DNA of 64,000 nt from Ralstonia sp. NFACC01 (GCF_900115545.1 NZ_FOWV01000010.1:95838-159837); one strand, 5' to 3'. Positions 7,472 to 18,678 are shown, counted from the stretch's first letter. The notes: generated from the letters alone by a model not told the origin. Translations and numbers: made by a program.

Positions 7472-9676
7472 TCACTTCGTTGGTTTGGGGTCGACGCTCG
7501 CTGCACTGGCGGCGTCGGGGGCGCCCGGGGCTCCTGCCGCGGCGCGGATATCGTGCTTGAGGCGCTCGAACTCGCGGTCGAAGTCGAGCGTGCGGCGCAT
7601 GGTCGACATGGCGGTCAGCACATGTGCGCCGGAGGCGCTTTCGTTGGCCTGACCGGATTGCGGCCGGATCCACAGCCACCAGCGGCGCTCTCGCACGTAA
7701 AACATCGAGAACACGCCCAGCACCAGCAGCAACGACCCAAGATACACGATGTTTTTGCCCGGCGCACGTGTGAGCTGGAACACGCTGGCCTGCACTTGCT
7801 GGAAGTCGGTCAGCTGCAGATACACCGGTGCACCGTAGAAGGCGTTGTCCGACAGCGCGTTGATGGCGCTTTGCAACCACTGGCTGCTGGCCGCATCCAC
7901 GATGGGTGCTGGTTGGCCGTCCTGCGCGCGGGCCAGTTGCCACAACTCCCACATCGAGCTGTTGATGATCTTCATCAGCACATCGGCAGCCTTCTCGCGC
8001 TCGCCTTCGGGCACCGATTTCTGCAGGAACGTGGCAACTGCGGCGAAGCCGCCCTGTGCACCCGCGGAGCCGTCCTTCACATCGGCGGCACCGGCAAAGA
8101 GATCGAGCGCGCGACGGGCGCTTTCCATCAACTGGCTGCGGAGTTCCGCACGCTGCTCGCCGGGCATGGAGAGCAGCGCAAACCGGCGCGCCGCTTCGCC
8201 CCGCATCGCCGGATTTTGCAGCGCAGCGCGCAGGCGCATCCAGTCGCCGACGCTGCCTTGTGCGTCCGCAGGAATGCGCAGATAGCGGAACGGCTCGTCG
8301 GGCTGTGAACGCATGCCGGCAAGGAACACCGACTGCCCATCCAGCGTAACCGGCTGCATGTAATTACTGAACTCGTGCGCCTGGCCGTTGGCGTCGCGCA
8401 GCTTGTACTGCACCGAGGGGCCAACGTTGCGCAGGTCGCGGTCGCGCGTCATCTTGGTCACGTTGCCAAGCTCCGCGCGCAGACCACTTTCCGCACCGCC
8501 CTTCTTGCCGACGCCGCGAGCGTCCTGCTTGCCCGAGGCGTCCGTCACCGTTTCGACATTCATCAGGCGGAAGTCGGAGAACTCGACCGTGTAGTCGCCA
8601 CCCTTGCCGGTGAGCTTGGAGCTTTCGCCCACGACGCCCGACATATCGAACGTCTTGGCGTTGTCACCTTGCATCGGGAAGCCGGTCAGCTTGAGTTTCG
8701 AGCCGCCATCTTCAAAGCTCGACTGGTAGATCGCCACGCCGTCATACACGAACGGCTTGTTCACCTCCACGCGCGCAGCGGTCTGCTTACCGGTACGACG
8801 GTCGGTCACGACGATGTCGCTAGCGAACAGCTTTGGCATGCCGGTCGAATAATGCTCAACGGTGAACTTCTTGAGCGTGATCATGAACGGCAAGTCCTGG
8901 ATCAGCGCGCCGTCGGCAATGTTCAGGATCGCCGTGCTGACGCTCGAACCTTCCGGCACGAATGCATTACCGCGGAAGCCCGGGTTCGACGTCGAGAGCC
9001 GATGCTCCGACCCAATGTCGCTGATGACCGCATTGCCCTTGATGGGCGACTTGCCGCCAAACCACATCTGCGCACGGATCATCATGTCGCCGTCCAGCAG
9101 CCCGCCGATACAGATCACGACGATGGCCGTGTGCGCCAGGATGTAGCCGATCTTGTTACCCGCCCCCGCCTTTGCTGTGATGAGCGTCGAACCACCATCG
9201 CGCGCGAACGCCTTGATCCGGAAACCGCGGTTCTGGGCGAGTGCGGCCAGGCGTGCGGTCACGGTTGCAATATCGACGGGTGAATCAAATTCGTCCCGGT
9301 GGTGGAACGCGCGCAGGCTGCCTTCGCGCACGTTCTCGCGCCAGGCGCGCATGTCGGCCAGCATCTTGGGGGCATTGCGCACGATGCACAGCGAGGTCGA
9401 CACCACCAAGAACGCCAAGATCAGCAAAAACCACCAGGCGCTATAGACCGTGGGCAGCGTCAGCGAACGGAACACATCGGCCCAGAACGGCCCAAACTGG
9501 TTGACGTAGTTCGGGTACGGATCGTTCTGCTTGAGCACCGTGCCGATCACGCTGGCAATGGCGATCACCGTCAGGAGGCTGATCGCAAAGCGCATCGACG
9601 ACAGCAACTCGACCGCCTCGCGCAGCGCGCGACGGCGGGAACGAATCTGGACGCCGGAAGTGGAGACCGAAGACAT
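7472..9676 (-). CDS. resB: Cytochrome c biogenesis protein ResB/Ccs1
   Basis: This 734-residue partner of the CcsA-type protein has hydrophobic segments near the N-terminus (AISLLTVIAIASVIGTVLKQ, VYSAWWFLLILAFLVVSTS, a third near residue 185) and a large periplasmic domain. A last membrane segment (IVYLGSLLLVLGVFSMFYV) lies near residue 660. ResB and the CcsA-type protein form the System II heme-attachment complex that matures c-type cytochromes such as the c4 encoded just upstream. The start is uncertain: ATG at 9676 is used here, while a TTG at 9697 would add seven residues. Confidence 0.92.
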   Translation of the reverse strand: MSSVSTSGVQIRSRRRALREAVELLSSMRFAISLLTVIAIASVIGTVLKQNDPYPNYVNQFGPFWADVFRSLTLPTVYSAWWFLLILAFLVVSTSLCIVRNAPKMLADMRAWRENVREGSLRAFHHRDEFDSPVDIATVTARLAALAQNRGFRIKAFARDGGSTLITAKAGAGNKIGYILAHTAIVVICIGGLLDGDMMIRAQMWFGGKSPIKGNAVISDIGSEHRLSTSNPGFRGNAFVPEGSSVSTAILNIADGALIQDLPFMITLKKFTVEHYSTGMPKLFASDIVVTDRRTGKQTAARVEVNKPFVYDGVAIYQSSFEDGGSKLKLTGFPMQGDNAKTFDMSGVVGESSKLTGKGGDYTVEFSDFRLMNVETVTDASGKQDARGVGKKGGAESGLRAELGNVTKMTRDRDLRNVGPSVQYKLRDANGQAHEFSNYMQPVTLDGQSVFLAGMRSQPDEPFRYLRIPADAQGSVGDWMRLRAALQNPAMRGEAARRFALLSMPGEQRAELRSQLMESARRALDLFAGAADVKDGSAGAQGGFAAVATFLQKSVPEGEREKAADVLMKIINSSMWELWQLARAQDGQPAPIVDAASSQWLQSAINALSDNAFYGAPVYLQLTDFQQVQASVFQLTRAPGKNIVYLGSLLLVLGVFSMFYVRERRWWLWIRPQSGQANESASGAHVLTAMSTMRRTLDFDREFERLKHDIRAAAGAPGAPDAASAASVDPKPTK

Positions 9677-9695
9677 GCGGGGAGACAACCTGTTC

Positions 9696-9741
9696 AAAAA
9701 CGAAAACAGGGTGGCGATGCCAGGCGCATTGCCACCCTGTT
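9696..9741 (-). terminator. Rho-independent terminator after cytochrome c4 gene
   Basis: A long hairpin (AACAGGGTGGC/GCCACCCTGTT, extended inwards by GATGC/GCATT) is followed on the minus strand by TTTTCGTTTTTG. It ends the cytochrome transcript before resB. Confidence 0.85.
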
Positions 9742-9788
9742 CTTCTTGTTGATTGTGCGACCGTCACATGACGGCCGGGTGCGGCAGA

Positions 9789-10448
9789 TTAGCGCAGGCC
9801 AGCAATGTAGTCGGCCACCGCCTTGATCTGCTGGGCCGTCATGCGACCGGCCAGGTCGTGCATCTGTACGCTGTTCTTGCGGGTGCCGCTTTGGAAGGCA
9901 ACCAGTTGCGCTTCAGTGTATTCAGAGAACTGACCAGCGATACGCGGATATTGCGCCGGGATGCCGGCACCCGTCGGGCCGTGGCAACCTGCACATGCGG
10001 CAATACCGCGCTTGGCGTCGCCGCCGCGATACAGCTTCTGGCCCAGTTCGATGGTGTCCTTGCTCTTGGCCGAGCCCGGCTTCCAAGCCGCTTGCTTGCC
10101 CAGGTAGGCGCCAATGTCCTTCATGTCCTGATCCGACAGGGCGCCGGCGTACAGCGACATGACCGGCTGGTTACGGTCGGTCTTGGCCTTGAAATCCTTG
10201 AGCTGCTTTTCGACGTATTCGGCGTGCTGGCCAGCCAGCTTCGGGTTGACGTTCATGGCGCTGTTGCCGCCAGCACCGTGACAACTGGTACACGCGGGCA
10301 CGCCATTGGCGGGCACACCGGTGTTGAAGATCGTTTCGCCGCGCGCGGCGTCGCCCTTGGCGACTTTTTGCTCTTCGGCATGGGCCATGGAGAAGACCGA
10401 TGCCAGGGACAGCGCTGCGACAGCAAAAACGTTCGCGATGCGGTTCAT
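9789..10448 (-). CDS. Diheme cytochrome c4
   Basis: This 219-residue periplasmic electron carrier has a signal peptide ending near AHA (residue 24) and two c-type heme sites, CTSCH in the N-terminal half and CAGCH in the C-terminal half. Each half is a class I cytochrome domain with a distal methionine candidate (NQPVMSLYA, NSVQMHDLAG). The tandem layout is typical of cytochrome c4, which carries electrons towards terminal oxidases. ATG at 10448 is preceded by AAGGTG. The System II maturation genes lie directly downstream, but a terminator separates them. Confidence 0.93.
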   Translation of the reverse strand: MNRIANVFAVAALSLASVFSMAHAEEQKVAKGDAARGETIFNTGVPANGVPACTSCHGAGGNSAMNVNPKLAGQHAEYVEKQLKDFKAKTDRNQPVMSLYAGALSDQDMKDIGAYLGKQAAWKPGSAKSKDTIELGQKLYRGGDAKRGIAACAGCHGPTGAGIPAQYPRIAGQFSEYTEAQLVAFQSGTRKNSVQMHDLAGRMTAQQIKAVADYIAGLR

Positions 10449-10618
10449 TCGCACACCTTGTTTAGATTGTTTTCGAATGCTGCGTGCGCCGCCCATACGG
10501 GACCCTGCGGCGCCGGGCGCCCCCTTCTCCTCGTGCCAGATCAGCGCATGAAAACGGACCGGCCCGGGTCTCGGGGCGGTCCTGCGACGGATCTGGTGGG
10601 GACGTCCGTAAACCGGCG

Positions 10619-10630
10619 TATTGTACAATA
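10619..10630. promoter_or_regulatory. Palindromic -10-like element between cytochrome c4 and engB
   Basis: The 12-bp perfect palindrome TATTGTACAATA contains TACAAT on both strands. It could act as the -10 of divergent promoters for engB (plus) and the cytochrome gene (minus). No good -35 hexamer was found for either direction, so support is limited. The rest of the 10449-10703 gap shows no gene. Confidence 0.35.
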
Positions 10631-11368
10631 ACACCTCTGCAATGCGACCTCGCGGCGCAGCAACCACGCAGTTCTGAACTGCAGTTTACAGGTACTGCCG
10701 CGCATGTCGCTCCTGCATCAAGCCCGTTTTTTCATCACCGTCAATCATCTGCGTGATTTACCGGCGACCGCCGTGCCGGAAGTCGCGTTTGCGGGCCGCT
10801 CCAACGCAGGCAAATCCACCGCGATCAACATCCTGTGCAATCAGAAGCGGCTGGCGTTTTCCAGTAAGACGCCCGGCCGCACCCAGCACATCAACTATTT
10901 CTCGGTGATGCCTGCCAAGGCGGAAGACCCGCTCGGCTTCCTCGTCGACCTGCCTGGTTACGGCTATGCCGAAGCCCCCGGCGAAACCAAATCGCACTGG
11001 GTTCACCTGCTGGGCGACTACGTCAAGGCGCGCCAGCAACTCGCGGGGCTCGTCATCATGATGGATGCGCGCCGTCCGTTTACCGACCTCGATTGCCAGA
11101 TGGTCGAGTGGTTCCTGCCGACGGGCAAGCCTATCCATGTGCTGCTCACGAAAGCGGACAAGCTGACCAACAACGACGCCTCGCGCGCGCTCATGGCGGC
11201 ACGCAAGGTGCTGGCCGATTACCGCGCGCAGATCGACGGCGATGTGTCGCTCACGGTGCAGCTGTTCTCCAGCCTGAAGCGCCGCGGCATCGAAGAGGCG
11301 CAGCGAATTGTCGCAGGCTGGCTGTGCCTGCCGGAGGCGCTGGAACCGGAGCCGCACGCCGAGCAGGC

Positions 11369-12551
<1,183 letters not shown>

Positions 12552-14384
12552 TCAGGCCGTCGGCTTGACTGCCTGCGTCGTGCCGATCGCGCGGCGCAGG
12601 CTTTCCAGGAAGGTGTCGGCGCGCTCAAAACCAACCACGCGCGCTTTCAGTTCGCGACCCTGCGAATCGAAGAAGATCGTGCCGGGCGGGCCGAACAAAC
12701 CAAAGCGCTTAAGCAGCGCTTGATCATCCGCGTTGTTGGCCGTCACGTCGGCCTGCAGCACCACCACATCGGCAAGTGCCTTGCGCACCCGCGCATCGGT
12801 AAAGGTCAGGCGCTCCATCTCTTTGCAGCTGACGCACCAGTCGGCGTAGAAATCGAGCATCACCGCACGACCCGATGCGCTCGCGTTGCGCACTTCGTCA
12901 TCGAGTTCGGCGATGCTCTTCACGCGCTTGAATGTCACGCCGTGTGCTTCGGCTTGCGCGGACGTGCCCGCCGATGCGCGAATCAATCCGCTCAGCGGTT
13001 GCAGCGGATCGCGCCCCCCAGCGGCGACGCCAACCAGTTGCGCCGCACCCGCCAGCGCGAACAACACACCTGCGGCCTTGCCCAAGCGCTGCACGTTGCC
13101 CGCGCCATCCGGCAGCGAATCGAATGTCCGCAGAAACACCGCCGCACCGATCAGCAACCCACCCCAGGCGACCATTCCCGCCCACACTGGCAACACCGGC
13201 TGCAAGATCCAAAGCGCCACAGCCAGCAGGATGAAACCGAACACCGCCTTGGTGACGATCAGCCAGTGACCAGCGCGCGGCAGCAGGTTGCCCGCCCCCA
13301 CACCCACAAGCACGAGCGGCACGCCCATGCCGATCGACATCGCAAACAACGCCATACCGCCGATCGCGGCGTTGCCGGTCCGCGCGATATAGGCCAGCGC
13401 GCCCGCCAATGCCGGCGTCACACACGGCGACACAATCAACGCCGACAGCGCACCCATCACGACGGCTCCCACAATCTCGCCGCCGCCATGCTTGCTGGAA
13501 GCTTTTGTGAGGTGATCGCGCCAAGCTGCTGGTAACTGGAGTTCGTACAGGCCAAACATCGACAGCGACAGCGCCACCATCAATACAGCAAACGCGCCCA
13601 GCACCCATGCGTTCTGCAACGCGGCTTGCAAGCCTTGCCCCGCCAAGCCGGCTGCCACACCCACGACGGTATAGACCACTGCCATACCGAGCACGTATGC
13701 GGCCGACACCATGGCTGCGCGCGAACGCGTCGCGTGTTCGCCAACCACGATCGCCGACAGGATCGGGAGCATCGGCAGCACGCACGGCGTGAAGGTCAGC
13801 AGCAACCCAAGCCCAAAGAACAACGCCGCAATCGCTCCCAGATTGCCGCTGCCGAGCGTGCTGGCGATGCGGTCGAGGGCGTCGCCGGAGCTGGCGTCGT
13901 TACCGCTTGCGGTCGGCTCGCCGGGCAACGCCGTTGCGGACTCCACCATAAACCGGCTCTTCATGGGCGGATAGCACAGGCCCTGATCAGCACACCCTTG
14001 GGAGGTGACGATCAGCGTGAATGGTGCCGTGGCGTTCTGCGCCTTTACACGGAATGCGACATCATGCCGATAGGTCTCAACGTCCTTATTGAAGGTTTCG
14101 TCGAACTTGACCTTGCCTGCTGGCATGTCAGGCGGCATCAGCATGACGGTTGCCGGATCCGACGCCACCGCGAAGCGCTCGCGATACATGTAGTAGCCGT
14201 CGGCAATGGCGAACTTGACTTCGACAGTCTGGCCGTCGATTTGCGCGGCGGAGAAGCGGAATGCCTGCTCGGGTGGCAGGAAATCGTCAGCAGCATGCGT
14301 GAGCATGGGCAGCGTCGCCGCTGCGACGAACAGCATCACCATCTGCACCACACGTCGCACTGACACAAGCGAAGAAAAGGTCAT
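12552..14384 (-). CDS. dsbD: Thiol:disulfide interchange protein DsbD
   Basis: This 610-residue inner-membrane protein moves reducing power from cytoplasmic thioredoxin to periplasmic partners, including the cytochrome c maturation pathway. Three parts are visible. The N-terminal alpha domain has Cys131/Cys137 (GCADQGLC). The central eight-helix beta domain has cysteines in TFTPCVLP and IVSPCVTP. The C-terminal thioredoxin-like gamma domain has WCVSC. A signal peptide precedes the alpha domain. It lies 18 nt after cutA, the same pairing as in E. coli. Confidence 0.96.
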   Translation of the reverse strand: MTFSSLVSVRRVVQMVMLFVAAATLPMLTHAADDFLPPEQAFRFSAAQIDGQTVEVKFAIADGYYMYRERFAVASDPATVMLMPPDMPAGKVKFDETFNKDVETYRHDVAFRVKAQNATAPFTLIVTSQGCADQGLCYPPMKSRFMVESATALPGEPTASGNDASSGDALDRIASTLGSGNLGAIAALFFGLGLLLTFTPCVLPMLPILSAIVVGEHATRSRAAMVSAAYVLGMAVVYTVVGVAAGLAGQGLQAALQNAWVLGAFAVLMVALSLSMFGLYELQLPAAWRDHLTKASSKHGGGEIVGAVVMGALSALIVSPCVTPALAGALAYIARTGNAAIGGMALFAMSIGMGVPLVLVGVGAGNLLPRAGHWLIVTKAVFGFILLAVALWILQPVLPVWAGMVAWGGLLIGAAVFLRTFDSLPDGAGNVQRLGKAAGVLFALAGAAQLVGVAAGGRDPLQPLSGLIRASAGTSAQAEAHGVTFKRVKSIAELDDEVRNASASGRAVMLDFYADWCVSCKEMERLTFTDARVRKALADVVVLQADVTANNADDQALLKRFGLFGPPGTIFFDSQGRELKARVVGFERADTFLESLRRAIGTTQAVKPTA

Positions 14385-14402
14385 ATCAACGGCAATCGAA
14401 CA

Positions 14403-14741
14403 TCAATTGGAAGGCTGGCACGTTTCGTCGGCTACCCAGGCAAGATACGCTGGCAAGCCCATGGCCACCGGCAGAGCGACGATCTCTGGGACCTCGTATG
14501 GATGCGCCTTGCGGATCGCGGCTTCGAGCGCAGGGTAAGCTGCCCGCGTGGTCTTGATCAGCAACGGGATCTCGGCGGCATGCTCGATCGCGCCATTCCA
14601 CCAATACGTCGATGCACAAGCCGGCAAGCGATTGACGCACGCCGCCGTGCGAGATTCCAGCACGACCCTGGTTACGCGATCCGCGCTTTCGGCATCGGGT
14701 AGGTTGGTCAGTACCAGCAGCACTTCAGTTCCGGCGGACAT
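14403..14741 (-). CDS. cutA: Divalent-cation tolerance protein CutA
   Basis: This 112-residue CutA1-family protein forms trimers with a ferredoxin-like fold and has been linked to copper tolerance in E. coli. Family hallmarks include LVLTNLPD at the N-terminus, AACVNRLP, the YWWNGAIEHAAEIPLLIKT strand pair and HPYEVPEIVALP. The upstream-extended frame is ignored because ATG at 14741 has a GGAG site and gives the normal length. It is first in a two-gene unit with dsbD. Confidence 0.95.
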   Translation of the reverse strand: MSAGTEVLLVLTNLPDAESADRVTRVVLESRTAACVNRLPACASTYWWNGAIEHAAEIPLLIKTTRAAYPALEAAIRKAHPYEVPEIVALPVAMGLPAYLAWVADETCQPSN

Positions 14742-14791
14742 AGAGACTCCAAGGATGCACGCCGACAGCCAGAACACCGAAAGCGGGCAAC

Positions 14792-14819
14792 AAAAAAGCC
14801 AGGAGGCGAATCCTGGCTT
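14792..14819 (-). terminator. Terminator of the alpha (rpsM-rplQ) operon
   Basis: On the minus strand GCCAGGA/TCCTGGC with a short loop is followed by T6. It lies about 80 nt after the rplQ stop and closes the ribosomal protein cluster. Confidence 0.9.
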
Positions 14820-14899
14820 CATTGTAATGCGCGCGGCAGCACGCATTCTGGGGCTTGGCCGGCGCGACGCCATGTCGCACCGACAAACCTGGGCTGACC

Positions 14900-15298
14900 T
14901 TACTCGGCAGCGCCGTCGACTTCGACAGCCTCGGCAACTTCCGGACGGTCGAGCAGTTCGACCAGTGCCATCGGCGCATTGTCGCCCTGGCGGAAGCCGA
15001 ACTTCAGGATACGGGTGTAGCCGCCCGGACGGGTCGCGAAACGCGGGCCCAGTTCGTTGAACAGCTTGGTAACCATATCGCGGTCGCGCAGGCGGGCAAA
15101 GGCCAGACGGCGGTTGGCAACGGTGTCCTTCTTGGCCAGCGTGATCAGCGGCTCAACAACCTTGCGCAGTTCCTTGGCCTTCGGCAGGGTGGTCTTGATC
15201 AGCTCGTGCTGCAGCAGCGAGTTGGACATGTTGCGCAGCATCGCGAGACGGTGCGAAGAGGTGCGGTTCAGTTTCCGCAAACCATGACGGTGACGCAT
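14900..15298 (-). CDS. rplQ: 50S ribosomal protein L17
   Basis: L17 is a large-subunit protein near the exit-tunnel face. The 132 residues begin [17 protein letters not shown], the invariant start of the family, and continue with [18 protein letters not shown]. An acidic C-terminal tail ([13 protein letters not shown]) extends it slightly beyond E. coli L17. It is the last gene of the cluster, 154 nt after rpoA, and is followed by a clear terminator. Confidence 0.98.
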   Translation of the reverse strand: MRHRHGLRKLNRTSSHRLAMLRNMSNSLLQHELIKTTLPKAKELRKVVEPLITLAKKDTVANRRLAFARLRDRDMVTKLFNELGPRFATRPGGYTRILKFGFRQGDNAPMALVELLDRPEVAEAVEVDGAAE

Positions 15299-15452
15299 GA
15301 TGATTCCTTCTTAAGAGTGTTTGACCAGCTCTTCTATCGCCGCTGCGTGAACAACGCTGCGTGGCGCGGGCCGGTAGCCTTAACAATAAGCCACCCAAAC
15401 AGCGATGGCGGGAAAACCGGCCGATGCGCGGGCACCGGCCGACAATTGCAAC

Positions 15453-16433
15453 TTACTTCTCGAGACCTGCCGGCGGCCAGTTCTCGAGCTTCATGCCGAG
15501 CGTCAGGCCACGCGATGCGAGGACTTCCTTGATCTCGTTGAGCGACTTGCGACCCAGGTTCGGGGTCTTGAGCAATTCGTTCTCAGTACGCTGGATCAGA
15601 TCGCCGATGTAATAAATGTTTTCGGCCTTCAGGCAGTTGGCCGAACGCACCGTCAGCTCCAGATCGTCGACCGGGCGCAGCAGGATCGGATCGATCTGCG
15701 GTGCGCGGGCAGCAGCGGCCTCAGCGGCGCTCTCGGTACCTTCCAGCGCGGCGAACACCGACAGCTGATCAACCAGGATACGAGCCGATTGGCGGATCGC
15801 TTCTTCCGGCGAGATCACACCGTTGGTCTCGATGTTCATCACCAGCTTGTCGAGGTCGGTACGCTGTTCCACACGCGCAGACTCAACCGCATACGACACA
15901 CGGCGCACCGGTGCGAAAGAGGCGTCCAGCACGATGCGGCCGATGACCTTGCTCGACTCATCGCCAAACTTGCGCACGTTGCCCGGCACATAGCCGCGGC
16001 CTTGCTCGACCTTCAATTGCAGATCCAGCTTGCCACCAGCCGACAGGTTGGCGATCACGTGACCCGGATTGATGATCTCGACATCGTGCGGCAGCTCGAT
16101 ATCAGCGGCGGTCACCACACCCTCGCCTTCCTTGCGCAGCGACACCGTGACTTCATCACGGTTGTGCAGCTTGAACACCACGCCCTTCAGGTTCAGCAGC
16201 AGGTTGACGACATCTTCCTGCACGCCGTCGATGGTGGAATATTCGTGGACCACCCCAGCGATCGTGACTTCGGTCGGGGCATAGCCGACCATCGACGACA
16301 GCAGCACGCGGCGCAGCGCGTTACCGAGCGTGTGGCCGTAGCCGCGCTCGAACGGTTCCATGACGACCTTCGCGTGATGATCGCCAAGCGGCTCAACCGC
16401 AATAATTTTGGGCTTCAGGAGTGCTGTTTGCAT
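15453..16433 (-). CDS. rpoA: RNA polymerase alpha subunit
   Basis: The 326-residue alpha subunit nucleates RNA polymerase assembly (N-terminal domain, about 1-230) and contacts UP elements and activators through its C-terminal domain (about 250-326). The latter has the helix-hairpin-helix region [21 protein letters not shown]. The N-terminal signature [13 protein letters not shown] is present. It sits between rpsD and rplQ, as in the standard alpha operon. Confidence 0.98.
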
Positions 16434-16530
16434 TAGGTTGTCCTATTTCAATACCCTCGGCTCGTTACACCGATAAGGCTGACGGATTGGACTGGAAAGG
16501 TTCCATCGCGGACATTGCGACGGAAGATGT

Positions 16531-16557
16531 ACATGCCGCAACCATGTTGCGGCATGT
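16531..16557 (-). promoter_or_regulatory. 12-bp perfect hairpin in the rpsD-rpoA spacer
   Basis: ACATGCCGCAAC and its exact complement flank a CAT loop. Two further short inverted repeats lie nearby (CGCCTG/CAGGCG, GGCTCGCGAGCC). No T-run follows, so it is more likely a processing or stability element than a terminator. The 239-nt spacer (16434-16672) holds no gene. Confidence 0.5.
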
Positions 16558-16672
16558 AACGATTCGGATTGGCTCTGCGCCTGAGTACTGCAGGCGCGCG
16601 AACACAATGTCGTTGACGATGAGCGTCCCCAGAAGGCTCGCGAGCCCGCACCTTGCAGTACGGGCGTCGTCA

Positions 16673-17296
16673 TTAACGCGAATACAGTTCGACGATCAGG
16701 CTTTCGTTGATGTCGCCGGCAATATCCGCGCGATCCGGGGCTTGCTTGAAGGTGCCTTCCATCTTCTTGGCATCGACCGCAACCCAGATCGGGAAACCGG
16801 TCTGCTCAGCCAGCGACAGCGATTCGGCAATACGCACTTGCTTCTTCGACTTTTCGCGGATGGCAATCACGTCGCCCGACTTCACCTGAGCCGAGGGCAC
16901 GTTCAGAGCTTGACCGTTCACCAGGATCGCCTTGTGCGACACCAGCTGACGCGCTTCTGCGCGGGTCGAGCCAAAGCCCATGCGGTAGACAACGTTGTCC
17001 AGGCGCGATTCCAGCAGTTGCAGCAGGGTTTCACCCGTGTTGCCCTTGCGGCGATCGGCTTCAGCGAAGTAACGGCGGAATTGACGCTCCAGCACGCCGT
17101 AGATGCGCTTGACCTTCTGTTTTTCACGCAGCTGGTTGCCGTAGTCGGAGGTGCGAGCGCCGGAAGTGCGGCCATGCTGACCAGGCTTGCTGTCCAGCTT
17201 GCACTTGTCGGCGAGTGAGCGGCGTGCGCTCTTCAGGAAAAGGTCAGTACCTTCGCGGCGAGACAGTTTCGCCTTGGGACCGGTATAGCGTGCCAC
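16673..17296 (-). CDS. rpsD: 30S ribosomal protein S4
   Basis: S4 is a primary 16S rRNA-binding protein that starts 30S assembly. In E. coli it also represses the alpha operon. The 207-residue chain starts [19 protein letters not shown] and has the S4 RNA-binding domain ([14 protein letters not shown] and HKAILVNGQ, about residues 95-160). Flanking spacers are unusually long (203 and 239 nt) and contain hairpins, which may reflect S4-linked control; this is inferred. Confidence 0.98.
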   Translation of the reverse strand: MARYTGPKAKLSRREGTDLFLKSARRSLADKCKLDSKPGQHGRTSGARTSDYGNQLREKQKVKRIYGVLERQFRRYFAEADRRKGNTGETLLQLLESRLDNVVYRMGFGSTRAEARQLVSHKAILVNGQALNVPSAQVKSGDVIAIREKSKKQVRIAESLSLAEQTGFPIWVAVDAKKMEGTFKQAPDRADIAGDINESLIVELYSR

Positions 17297-17393
17297 GTTA
17301 TGTTCCTTCGTTATCAGTCATCCGTGGCGCGCGGCCTCGGATGGTCCGCCTGCTCAGTCCCATCAACAGGACTGCAGCGAACAGTGGGCTTAT

Positions 17394-17442
17394 GAAAAGA
17401 CGAAACCCGCCTTCCGGGAAATCCGGAAGACAGGCAAGCGGG
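17394..17442 (-). terminator. Possible intercistronic terminator/attenuator between rpsK and rpsD
   Basis: On the minus strand CCCGC and CTTCCGG pair with CCGGAAG and GCGGG across an 8-nt bulge. TTTCGTCTTTTC follows. The tract is imperfect, so partial termination or RNA processing is more likely than full termination, because rpsD and rpoA follow. Confidence 0.5.
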
Positions 17443-17499
17443 CAAGTATAGCACCCGCAGACCGACCTCGCCAGCAACTGGCGCGGTCGGTCGAATCAC

Positions 17500-17901
17500 T
17501 TAGATGCGGCGACGCTTCGGCGGACGGCAGCCATTATGCGGCACCGGCGTCACGTCTTCGATCAACTGGATCTTGATACCCAGGTTGTTCAGAGCACGCA
17601 CAGCCGATTCGCGACCCGGGCCCGGGCCCTTGATGCGCACTTCCAGGTTCTTGATGCCTTGGTCCTGCGCCACGCGGCCGGCACTCTCAGCAGCTACCTG
17701 AGCGGCGAACGGGGTCGACTTACGCGAGCCCTTGAAGCCTTGGCCACCCGACGTCGCCCACGACAGCGCATTGCCCTGACGGTCGGTGATCGTGATGATC
17801 GTGTTGTTGAACGACGCGTGAACGTGCGCGATGCCGTCCGCGACGTTCTTGCGAACCTTCTTGCGCGCGCGCTGGGCGGCGGTATTCGCTGCTTTTGCCA
17901 T
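17500..17901 (-). CDS. rpsK: 30S ribosomal protein S11
   Basis: S11 lies on the 30S platform near the E site. The 133-residue protein starts with the basic [24 protein letters not shown] and ends [11 protein letters not shown], both family hallmarks. It lies 24 nt downstream of rpsM in the alpha operon. Confidence 0.98.
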   Translation of the reverse strand: MAKAANTAAQRARKKVRKNVADGIAHVHASFNNTIITITDRQGNALSWATSGGQGFKGSRKSTPFAAQVAAESAGRVAQDQGIKNLEVRIKGPGPGRESAVRALNNLGIKIQLIEDVTPVPHNGCRPPKRRRI

Positions 17902-17925
17902 AGTTCCTATCCTTTACCCGACGGA

Positions 17926-18291
17926 TTACTTCTTGAGCGCGACGCCGGCCTTGCGCGGACCCTTACGGGTACGGGCATTGGTGCGGGTACGCTGACCACG
18001 CATCGGCAGGCCCTTGCGATGGCGCACGCCACGGTAGCAGCCCAGATCCATCAGGCGCTTGATGTTCATCGTCGTTTCGCGGCGCAGATCGCCTTCGACG
18101 AGGAACTTCTCGATTTCCTTACGCAGCGCGTCCTGGTCCGGATCTGTCAGGTCTTTGACCTTCTTGTCGGTCGGGATGCCAGTAGCCTCGCAAATCTTTT
18201 GAGCGCGCGAGCGGCCAATACCGTAGATCGCCGTCAGGCCAATCACGGTATGTTTGTGGTTGGGGATGTTGACCCCTGCGATACGTGCCAT
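17926..18291 (-). CDS. rpsM: 30S ribosomal protein S13
   Basis: S13 in the 30S head contacts L5 across the subunit bridge and P-site tRNA through its tail. The 121 residues include [19 protein letters not shown] at the start, the helix-two-turn-helix [16 protein letters not shown] and the basic tail [18 protein letters not shown]. Confidence 0.98.
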
Positions 18292-18312
18292 TCGTCAATC
18301 CTCTTTGCGAAA

Positions 18313-18429
18313 TTAGCCTTGGCGCTGCTTATGACGCGGGTCCGACGAGCAGATCACACGCACCACGCCCTTGCGCTTGATGATTTTGCAGTTGCGGCAA
18401 ATGCGCTTAACAGAAGCCAGCACTTTCAT
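18313..18429 (-). CDS. rpmJ: 50S ribosomal protein L36 (zinc form)
   Basis: This very small gene encodes 38 residues beginning [15 protein letters not shown]. It binds zinc through Cys11, Cys14, Cys27 and His33 and sits in the large subunit near 23S helices 89-91. The cysteine set makes this the C+ zinc-binding form. It lies between rpsM (21 nt downstream) and infA (30 nt upstream), the classic place. Confidence 0.97.
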   Translation of the reverse strand: MKVLASVKRICRNCKIIKRKGVVRVICSSDPRHKQRQG

Positions 18430-18459
18430 GATTTTCCTCTTCCTTCAATTCCAGTCCGC

Positions 18460-18678
18460 TCACTTCGCCCGGAATACGATGCGCGCGCGGGACAGATCAT
18501 ACGGGGTCAATTCGACCGTCACCTTGTCCCCGGGCAAGATACGGATGTAATGCATACGCATCTTGCCGGAAATATGGCCTAACACTACGTGGCCGTTCTC
18601 CAGCTTGACGCGAAACGTTGCGTTGGGGAGGTTTTCCAGCACCTCGCCCTGCATCTGGATCACGTCATCTTTAGCCAT
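18460..18678 (-). CDS. infA: Translation initiation factor IF-1
   Basis: The 72-residue OB-fold protein IF-1 occupies the 30S A site during initiation. The start [20 protein letters not shown] and core [20 protein letters not shown] are diagnostic. It lies between secY and rpmJ with short spacers. Some betaproteobacteria carry a second infA elsewhere; only this copy is visible. Confidence 0.98.
   Translation of the reverse strand: MAKDDVIQMQGEVLENLPNATFRVKLENGHVVLGHISGKMRMHYIRILPGDKVTVELTPYDLSRARIVFRAK

Noticed and set aside
5608..7560. Plus-strand 650-codon frame across the lipoprotein and ccsB genes
   Set aside because: It is a shadow of two genes with clear domains, and its translation is low-complexity.
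9677..9697. TTG start for resB adding seven residues
   Set aside because: It has a weak start codon and no ribosome site, and it would begin next to the cytochrome terminator tail. ATG at 9676 was preferred, but the choice is not certain.
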